Positions 7,241-11,453 of a stretch of 11,453 nt of DNA are shown in pieces. The notes under the pieces are model-generated. The model saw nothing but the letters and a program-made list of their open reading frames with translations, searched no databases and had not been told where the DNA came from. A program made the translations under genes and the position numbers. Position 1 is the stretch's first letter, and the number at the start of each line of letters is the position of its first letter. The stretch is from Treponema sp. (GTDB taxonomy: Bacteria > Spirochaetota > Spirochaetia > Treponematales > Breznakiellaceae), in contig JAITNU010000079.1 in assembly GCA_031290325.1 (NCBI GenBank), positions 1-11,453 of the forward strand, written 5' to 3'.

Positions 7241-7465
7241 TCACTTTTCTTTCTTATCCTTTGACCCGATAAGGGTAAAAGTTAAACCGCTTTGATACCG
7301 GCAATCCGGGTTTGCCGGATTTGCAATCTTCCCATTGGCATAGAACCCAATAGAACCGGTTGAAAACTCTTTGGTCGTAGCATAGAGCCTTCCCCATTCC
7401 TGACCACCATCTCCCACTACAATTATTTGCAGGCTCCCCGGGGCCTTATCATCACGTATTGCCAT
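7241..7465 (-). CDS. Small hypothetical protein, 74 residues
   Basis: I do not recognise the family. TTAAGGAG ends 6-7 bases ahead of ATG 7465, which is a textbook ribosome binding site and the main evidence for a gene. The product starts MAIRDDKAPGSLQIIVVGDG, has short alternating hydrophobic strands (LQIIVVG, FTLIGS), conserved-looking Gly/Tyr/Asn stretches (GSIGFYANGKIANPANP) and a charged tail (SKDKKEK). There is no signal peptide or membrane segment, and a small beta-rich fold is likely. It is convergent with the cyclase gene, with only 3 bp between the stop codons. A 7-bp hairpin (CCGGCAA/TTGCCGG, 7298-7318) lies inside the coding region. Confidence 0.65.
   Translation of the reverse strand: MAIRDDKAPGSLQIIVVGDGGQEWGRLYATTKEFSTGSIGFYANGKIANPANPDCRYQSGLTFTLIGSKDKKEK
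7298..7318. repeat. Hairpin inside the small gene, downstream of the cyclase
   Basis: CCGGCAA (7298-7304) and TTGCCGG (7312-7318) form a perfect 7-bp stem over a 7-base loop, about 60 bases past the cyclase stop. No T run follows, so it is a poor intrinsic terminator, but it might slow transcription or protect the end of the cyclase message. It is also coding sequence on the minus strand. Confidence 0.4.
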
Positions 7466-7495
7466 GAATAACTCCTTAATATAATAGTAACACTT

Positions 7496-7524
7496 AATAT
7501 AAACTAAAAAAACTTATTATGGAA
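7496..7524 (-). promoter_or_regulatory. Possible promoter for the small gene at 7465-7241
   Basis: On the minus strand, TTCCAT (7524-7519) is followed after 17 bases by TATATT (7501-7496). The -10 is good and the -35 is poor. The -10 lies in one copy of a 10-bp direct repeat, CTTAATATAA on the plus strand (7475-7484 and 7493-7502). The copies start 18 bases apart, and the second flanks the ribosome binding site. Because the stretch is AT-rich, chance matches are likely. Confidence 0.35.
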
Positions 7525-7562
7525 GGGGATTTCGTAGCAAAAGGTACAAAAAACCAGAAAAT

Positions 7563-7635
7563 TAGCAGGGATAGGACTCGAACCTATGACCTCCGGGTTA
7601 TGAGCCCGACGAGCTGCCAACTGCTCTACCCTGCG
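7563..7635 (-). tRNA. Initiator tRNA-fMet (anticodon CAU)
   Basis: The minus strand folds into a complete 73-base cloverleaf: acceptor CGCAGGG/CCCTGCT, D arm GAGC-loop-GCTC, anticodon arm TCGGG-CTCATAA-CCCGG, T arm ATAGG-TTCGAGT-CCTAT and discriminator A. Features that mark it as an initiator rather than elongator methionine tRNA are the unpaired 1:72 position (C1 against U72), three G-C pairs at the base of the anticodon stem (GGG/CCC), and A11-U24 in the D stem. The 3' CCA is not encoded: AAT follows, so CCA must be added after transcription. The usual bacterial mismatch is C1 with A72; C1-U72 is a less common variant. Confidence 0.97.
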
Positions 7636-7649
7636 TTGAACTTAGTTTT

Positions 7650-7678
7650 AATATACTCAATGCAAAAAGATAAGTCAA
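7650..7678 (-). promoter_or_regulatory. Promoter of the initiator tRNA
   Basis: On the minus strand, TTGACT (7678-7673) is followed after exactly 17 bases by TATATT (7655-7650), each with five of six consensus bases. Transcription would start about 7-8 bases ahead of the mature tRNA 5' end at 7635. The promoter begins only about 30 bases after the stop of the ABC ATPase gene on the same strand. No hairpin terminator is seen between them, so read-through from the importer operon into the tRNA is possible. Confidence 0.75.
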
Positions 7679-7706
7679 GTGATAAACGCACATTTTTCAA
7701 TTTTTT

Positions 7707-8510
7707 TTAGCTCAACCGTATTTCGTCGTTGGCCAGTTCCTGCCGCCTAATGTCCCGGAAACGCTGCACAATACCCTCAGTGGTGAGCTTCGCCTTTTCC
7801 TCAGCGCCAATGTCCAGGATGATTTCCCCGCTGTCCATCATGAGGAGCCGGTTCCCGTATTCCAGGGCATGGGTCATGTTGTGAGTGATCATCATCACCG
7901 TAAGCCGGTGCTCCCCGGCAAACCGGAGGGTGAGGTTCATAATAAGCTCCGCGTTTCGGGGGTCCAGAGCCGCAGTATGTTCGTCCAGGAGGAGGAGGCT
8001 CGGTCGGGACATCACCGTCATAAGGAGGGTCAGCGCCTGACGCTGTCCCCCTGAAAAGAGTTCCACATTGTCGTTCAAGCGGTTTTCCAGGCCCATGTCC
8101 AAAACCCGCAACTGCTCCTGGAATTGTTCACGCATCCGTTTGTTCAGGCTTATCTTAAGCCTCTTGTAGCCCTTCTTATAACAAAGCATCATATTATCCG
8201 CCAGGGTCATCTTGCCTGCAGTCCCCAAGAGGGGGTTCTGAAAGATCCGGCCAATATACCTGGCCCGTTTGTATTCTGCTTCCCTGGTAATCTCCCGTCC
8301 GGGGTGGTCCACTCCCATAAAAATACGTCCCGAACTGGGTACACAGGAGCCGGCAATCGCGTTGTACAATGTGGTCTTACCCGCCCCGTTTGAGCCGATG
8401 ATGGTAACAAAATCCCCGGACTCTACCCTGAGATCGACAGACCGCAGGGCAATATTCTCATCCGGTGTTCCAGAACCAAACACCATAGCGAGGTTTTCAA
8501 GCCGGAGCAT
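7707..8510 (-). CDS. ABC importer ATP-binding protein
   Basis: This is the ATPase subunit that powers the importer encoded by the two genes upstream. The protein has 267 residues, usual for the family. It shows Walker A GSNGAGKTT (39-47), the Q-loop at Gln91 (IFQNP), signature FSGGQ (152-156), Walker B LLLLDE with catalytic Glu177, the D-loop and the switch His210 (ITHN). The insert around 99-122 (KMTLADNMMLCYKKGY) is like ATPases paired with PF04392-type binding proteins. GGAGGAG lies just upstream of ATG 8510. The start overlaps the permease gene by 14 bp, so translational coupling is expected. It is the last gene of the operon. Confidence 0.93.
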   Translation of the reverse strand: MLRLENLAMVFGSGTPDENIALRSVDLRVESGDFVTIIGSNGAGKTTLYNAIAGSCVPSSGRIFMGVDHPGREITREAEYKRARYIGRIFQNPLLGTAGKMTLADNMMLCYKKGYKRLKISLNKRMREQFQEQLRVLDMGLENRLNDNVELFSGGQRQALTLLMTVMSRPSLLLLDEHTAALDPRNAELIMNLTLRFAGEHRLTVMMITHNMTHALEYGNRLLMMDSGEIILDIGAEEKAKLTTEGIVQRFRDIRRQELANDEIRLS

Positions 8511-9429
8511 GGGAATCTCCTCCAGGGGGCGGCTTCACTTTTTGGGACCGGGGTTTACTCCGAAACCCGGTCTTTGAAATGAGGATACAGAGGATGATGA
8601 GGATACCGGTAATGAGCTTGAGGTCGTTGGCAGTCATGTGGAGATGATACCCATAATTCCGGGCAAGGTACATGAGCGCCCGGTACAGAATGGACCCCAA
8701 AATGACCCGCAAGGTGAGGGCGCTTATCTTGTTGGAACGGATGAGGAATTCCCCAATCATCAATGAGGCAAGCCCTGAAACGATCATGCCGCTCCCCAAG
8801 TTCACATCTGCAAAGCCCTGGTACATGGCGGTGAAGGACCCGGCAACCGCGACCAGGGCATTGGACAGGCAGATACCGGTCATCTTGAGGATATCCGGAT
8901 TCATCCCCTGGGATATGATGAGCTGGGGATTGGCACCGAGGGCGCCCAGGGATAAGCCAAAGTCGGTGTGAAAAAAGAGGTCCAGGACTATCTTGATGAT
9001 GAGGACCACCAGGACGCAGTACACCACAATGGCGCTTTGGGGCGGCATGAAGGCTCCCGCCCAACTGGATATCCGGCTGAACAGGGTAGGGACCCGGATG
9101 AGGGACAGATTGGCCCGGTTGGACATGACCCGGAGGTTCACGGAATAGAGCATAGTCATGGTCAGGATACCTGAGAGGAGGTCTGGAATTTTGAGCCGTG
9201 TATGGATGAGGGCGGTAACCAGCCCTGCCAGGGCGCCTCCGGCAAAGGCCAAAGCCATAGCCAGAATAGGAGACACGCCCTTCAGGAGCATCACCGCCAT
9301 GATAGCCGCCCCCAGGGGAAAGGAGCCGTCCACGGTCATATCCGCGAAATTAAGCACCCTGAAGGTGATAAACACCCCCCAAACCATAATACCGTAGATG
9401 AGTCCCTCAATAAGAATCCCCTCAATCAT
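8497..9429 (-). CDS. ABC importer permease, LivH-like (BPD_transp_2 family)
   Basis: This inner-membrane protein forms the channel of the importer. It has 310 residues and about eight to nine hydrophobic segments, for example about 9-26 (YGIMVWGVFITFRVL), 52-75 (VSPILAMALAFAGGALAGLV), 128-150 (VVYCVLVVLIIKIVLDLFF), 172-195, 205-225 and 268-290 (LITGILIILCILI). The N-terminal RVLNFADMTVDGSFPLGAA matches the conserved start of branched-chain-type permeases. The tail is basic (KTGFRSKPRSQKVK). The ribosome binding site ahead of ATG 9429 is weak (GGATG), which suits coupling to the binding-protein gene 14 bp upstream. A single permease gene implies a homodimer. Confidence 0.93.
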   Translation of the reverse strand: MIEGILIEGLIYGIMVWGVFITFRVLNFADMTVDGSFPLGAAIMAVMLLKGVSPILAMALAFAGGALAGLVTALIHTRLKIPDLLSGILTMTMLYSVNLRVMSNRANLSLIRVPTLFSRISSWAGAFMPPQSAIVVYCVLVVLIIKIVLDLFFHTDFGLSLGALGANPQLIISQGMNPDILKMTGICLSNALVAVAGSFTAMYQGFADVNLGSGMIVSGLASLMIGEFLIRSNKISALTLRVILGSILYRALMYLARNYGYHLHMTANDLKLITGILIILCILISKTGFRSKPRSQKVKPPPGGDSHAPA

Positions 9430-9443
9430 AAAGCATAAACATC

Positions 9444-10436
9444 CTATTTAGTGGTCAGTTTTCCGTTTTCAAAAACATAGTTCGCCATGGAACGATACTG
9501 CGCCGGAATGGCGATACCGCAGTTCTGCGCCGCGTCAAGATCAAAGAGGAGGTCTGATTCCGACGGGTCAGTGAGGAATTTCACCGGCATATCCGCAGGC
9601 TTCTTGCCGGAAAGGATATCCGCCACCATGTTCCCCGTGGCAACTCCGGCCTTATAGTAATTGAACCCCGAAGCGATCATGCAGCCGCCGTTCAAGGCCC
9701 CGGTTACATCCCCTGAGAATATGGGCTTTTTGGCAGCACTAAATACCTGCACCAGGGCAGGTAAGGCTGAGAATACCGTATTATCCGTGGTGAGGTAGAT
9801 CCCGTCCACCCGGTTTACGATAGCCTCTGCCGCCTGCCTGAGTTCCGCCGAAGTATTAATGGCCTGGGTTACCAGCTCCAAGCCCTGTTCCTTACAGGCC
9901 GCCTCTACCAGGGCAAGGGCGGAAATGGAATTCGCCTCGGAACTGGTATAAATATAGCCCAAGGTGGAAATGTTGGCGATTTCCTTAAATAACTCGATAT
10001 GATCCTCGGTAGGGATGGCGTCCGACAGGCCCGTCACGTTTCCTTCCCCATGGGTCAGCGTGGTAACAAGGCCAGCGCCCACAGGATCGGTTATTGCGGA
10101 AAAGACCACCGGCGTATCCTTTAAGGTATTAGCCAGGGCCACAGCAATGGGCGTGCCAATCCCCACCGCCACCATAACCTTATCACTCTTAAATTTGTTG
10201 GCAATCTGGGCCGCGGTGTTTATATCCCCATTGGCGTTCTGTAAATCAATGACCGCGTCAATCCCCCGTGCCTTGAGGGCATCCACCACCCCCTGCTCAC
10301 AGGCGTCCAGGGCTTCATGCTGGACGATCTTGGCAATGCCAATACGGAGCCCCTTTGGGGAGGGCTGTTGGCCGCCTGCGGACATCAATAGGATCGCCGT
10401 GATACACAACCCCATAACCGTCAGTAATTTCTTCAT
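9444..10436 (-). CDS. ABC importer substrate-binding protein (PF04392 type)
   Basis: This periplasmic protein should capture the substrate and pass it to the permease. It has 330 residues. A signal sequence covers about 1-20 (MKKLLTVMGLCITAILLMSA). Two alpha/beta lobes follow (RIGIAKIVQHEALDACEQG, MVAVGIGTPIAVALANTL, PVVFSAITDPVGAGLV, GIYLTTDNTVFSALPALV, KPIFSGDVTGALNGGCMIA). These are typical of the PF04392 family, whose studied members bind tryptophan, tyrosine or other aromatic compounds; the ligand here is unknown. A lipobox cysteine is missing where such proteins usually have one: the only nearby Cys is residue 11, inside the hydrophobic core. AAAGGAG lies 7 bases ahead of ATG 10436. It is the first gene of the importer operon and diverges from the AAA-ATPase gene. 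Confidence 0.93.
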   Translation of the reverse strand: MKKLLTVMGLCITAILLMSAGGQQPSPKGLRIGIAKIVQHEALDACEQGVVDALKARGIDAVIDLQNANGDINTAAQIANKFKSDKVMVAVGIGTPIAVALANTLKDTPVVFSAITDPVGAGLVTTLTHGEGNVTGLSDAIPTEDHIELFKEIANISTLGYIYTSSEANSISALALVEAACKEQGLELVTQAINTSAELRQAAEAIVNRVDGIYLTTDNTVFSALPALVQVFSAAKKPIFSGDVTGALNGGCMIASGFNYYKAGVATGNMVADILSGKKPADMPVKFLTDPSESDLLFDLDAAQNCGIAIPAQYRSMANYVFENGKLTTK

Positions 10437-10516
10437 TAGTATACTCCTTTGTATGCATTAGGAATCATCATGATGCTCAACACTAAACATCAGGGATTCC
10501 GCGTGTATATTTATGC

Positions 10517-10545
10517 AATATATCAGGATAGATAAAAATATGCAA
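10517..10545 (-). promoter_or_regulatory. Probable promoter of the ABC importer operon
   Basis: On the minus strand, TTGCAT (10545-10540) is followed after 17 bases by TATATT (10522-10517). The -10 matches five of six bases and the -35 three of six. The RNA would start near 10510 and carry a leader of about 75 bases. A 10-bp palindrome, CATCATGATG (10466-10475), lies in that leader. No riboswitch fold or attenuator with a T run was found. Confidence 0.5.
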
Positions 10546-10672
10546 GTGGTCGGCGATACTCAGTTCAGCTCCCTGGTAAAGGGTGAGGGAAAGACTGATG
10601 TTCTGCTTCCCCCTGGGAAAACCCGCGTTTTTTAGTAAAAATCATCTGTTTTTTGATAGATTTAAAAAAACA

Positions 10673-10701
10673 TTGACATAAACCCCAGGGTTTTATATTA
10701 T
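10673..10701 (+). promoter_or_regulatory. Strong promoter of the AAA-ATPase gene with inverted repeats
   Basis: TTGACA (10673-10678) is perfect and is followed after 17 bases by TATTAT (10696-10701). The spacer itself contains a perfect inverted repeat, AAACCC-CA-GGGTTT (10680-10693). A second one, GTGGT-AC-ACCAC (10704-10715), covers the expected transcription start. Twofold-symmetric sites between -35 and -10 and at the start site are where repressors often bind, so tight control is plausible. The whole gap of 295 bases between the divergent genes (10437-10731) holds this promoter, the importer promoter and no further gene. Confidence 0.7.
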
Positions 10702-10731
10702 TAGTGGTACACCACCAAAAAGGGGGAACCC

Positions 10732-11453
10732 ATGCAAACAGACAGGCAAAAGCGTTTAGGGGTGAGATACTTTAATACAACCGGTCTGTGTGTTCCAGAG
10801 GAACACTATATGGTTAATATCAGTGGAAAGCTCACGCAAATCAAGGCAATGGTGGATAGGGGCGATTACTTCACCATCAACCGGGGACGGCAGTATGGTA
10901 AGACTACGACCTTGCGGGAACTTCATAAACGGCTGGAAGCGAAAACGCCGCCAACGCAGTTGGTACAGTCCCCGAGTGAATACATCTGTATCCGTATCAG
11001 TTTTGAGGGGATTAGTATCTCGGCATTTGAACGGGTAGAGGTGTTTTGCCTGATCTTTATGGAACTGGTACGGGAGGCGCTTGAACTGTCTGGTACTGTA
11101 GAAGATAGCTACGCGGCGAGTTGGGTAGATGAAACCGTTACGGACTTCACCCCATTAAGCAGGCATATCACGAAACTCTGCCGGAACAGGAAAGTCATTC
11201 TGATGATCGACGAGGCGGACGCTTCAAGCAACTATCATATCTATATCCGTTTTCTGGGTATGCTCCGTGCCAAATACCTCCAGCGAAGAGACGGTGCCGC
11301 CACCTTTCAAAGCGTGATCCTTGCCGGGGTCTATGATATCAAGAACATCAAATTGAAGCTGATAAAGGCAGGGTCATACACTCCCCAGGCTGTCGAAGGA
11401 TCGGTATACAATTCGCCGTGGAACATAGCGGCGGACTACGAGGTGAATATGTC
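10732..11453 (+). CDS. AAA-ATPase-like protein, N-terminal part (3' end outside window)
   Basis: The frame is open for 240 codons and two bases from ATG 10732 to the right edge. AGGGGG stands about 7 bases ahead of the start. The first part, RYFNTTGLCVPEEHYMVNIS, followed by a P-loop in the form NRGRQYGKTT (50-59, Lys57) and a Walker B strand ILMIDEAD (Asp160-Glu161), matches the AAA-ATPase-like families (PF09820 relatives). Full-length members are often around 500 residues and may carry a PD-(D/E)XK nuclease-like domain at the C-terminus, which would be outside this window. The P-loop lacks the usual small residue at its first position (Arg51 stands there), as is common in this group. The role of the family is not well established; a mobile or defence-related function is a guess. 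Public records sometimes give misleading esterase names to relatives. Confidence 0.8.
   Translation, partial: MQTDRQKRLGVRYFNTTGLCVPEEHYMVNISGKLTQIKAMVDRGDYFTINRGRQYGKTTTLRELHKRLEAKTPPTQLVQSPSEYICIRISFEGISISAFERVEVFCLIFMELVREALELSGTVEDSYAASWVDETVTDFTPLSRHITKLCRNRKVILMIDEADASSNYHIYIRFLGMLRAKYLQRRDGAATFQSVILAGVYDIKNIKLKLIKAGSYTPQAVEGSVYNSPWNIAADYEVNM

Noticed and set aside
8555..9064. Minus-strand frame of 169 codons inside the permease gene
   Set aside because: It is in another frame of the permease, is rich in His/Pro/Arg and carries no membrane segments. The permease frame is clearly the coding one.
10618..10634. AAAAC/GTTTT short stem with T run in the divergent gap as a terminator
   Set aside because: The stem is only five pairs, mostly A-T, and no gene ends nearby on that strand.
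1..11453. CRISPR arrays, insertion sequences, attachment sites and rRNA
   Set aside because: No regularly spaced repeats, transposase frames, terminal inverted repeats or rRNA sequence were seen on either strand.

Overview
The window looks like chromosomal DNA of a spirochaete of the Treponema type, possibly one of the termite-gut treponemes. This rests on overall gene style: a dCache chemotaxis receptor, a CHASE2 adenylate cyclase, a PF04392-type ABC importer, an AAA-ATPase-like gene, many GTG starts and a tRNA without encoded CCA. It is an inference; no single marker gene here fixes the species.

Layout. (1) 1-1086, minus strand: the first 362 codons of a methyl-accepting chemotaxis protein, cut by the left edge inside the HAMP domain. 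(2) 1087-2016: a long, mostly non-coding stretch. It holds a GC-rich island with a compound hairpin (about 1140-1380), one or two small minus-strand genes of unknown function (1729-1517 and possibly 1503-1405) behind a near-consensus promoter with a 12-bp palindrome at its start site, and the upstream region of the next operon. (3) 2017-7237, plus strand: four tightly packed genes for a GH1 beta-glucosidase, a YmdB-type macrodomain deacetylase, an exported SH3-M48 metallopeptidase and a CHASE2 class III adenylate cyclase. Gaps are 8 bp or less and the last two junctions overlap, so one transcript is likely. (4) 7241-7465, minus strand: a small unknown gene facing the cyclase with 3 bp between the stop codons. 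(5) 7563-7635, minus strand: an initiator tRNA with its own promoter. (6) 10436-7707, minus strand: a three-gene ABC importer operon encoding binding protein, permease and ATPase. (7) 10732 to the right edge, plus strand: the N-terminal 240 codons of an AAA-ATPase-like protein, divergent from the importer and behind a strong promoter that carries two inverted repeats.

Functional reading. The plus-strand operon joins sugar hydrolysis, ADP-ribose metabolism, envelope proteolysis and cAMP production. The tightest link is between the exported peptidase and the cyclase whose sensor domain faces the periplasm: their genes overlap by 23 bp, so translational coupling is plausible. The importer belongs to the family that includes tryptophan/tyrosine importers, but the sequence does not reveal its substrate. 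No CRISPR array, insertion sequence, transposase or rRNA was found. The observations most worth checking are the peptidase-cyclase pair, the small minus-strand locus at 1405-1830, the GC-rich hairpin island, and the operator-like repeats ahead of the AAA-ATPase gene.
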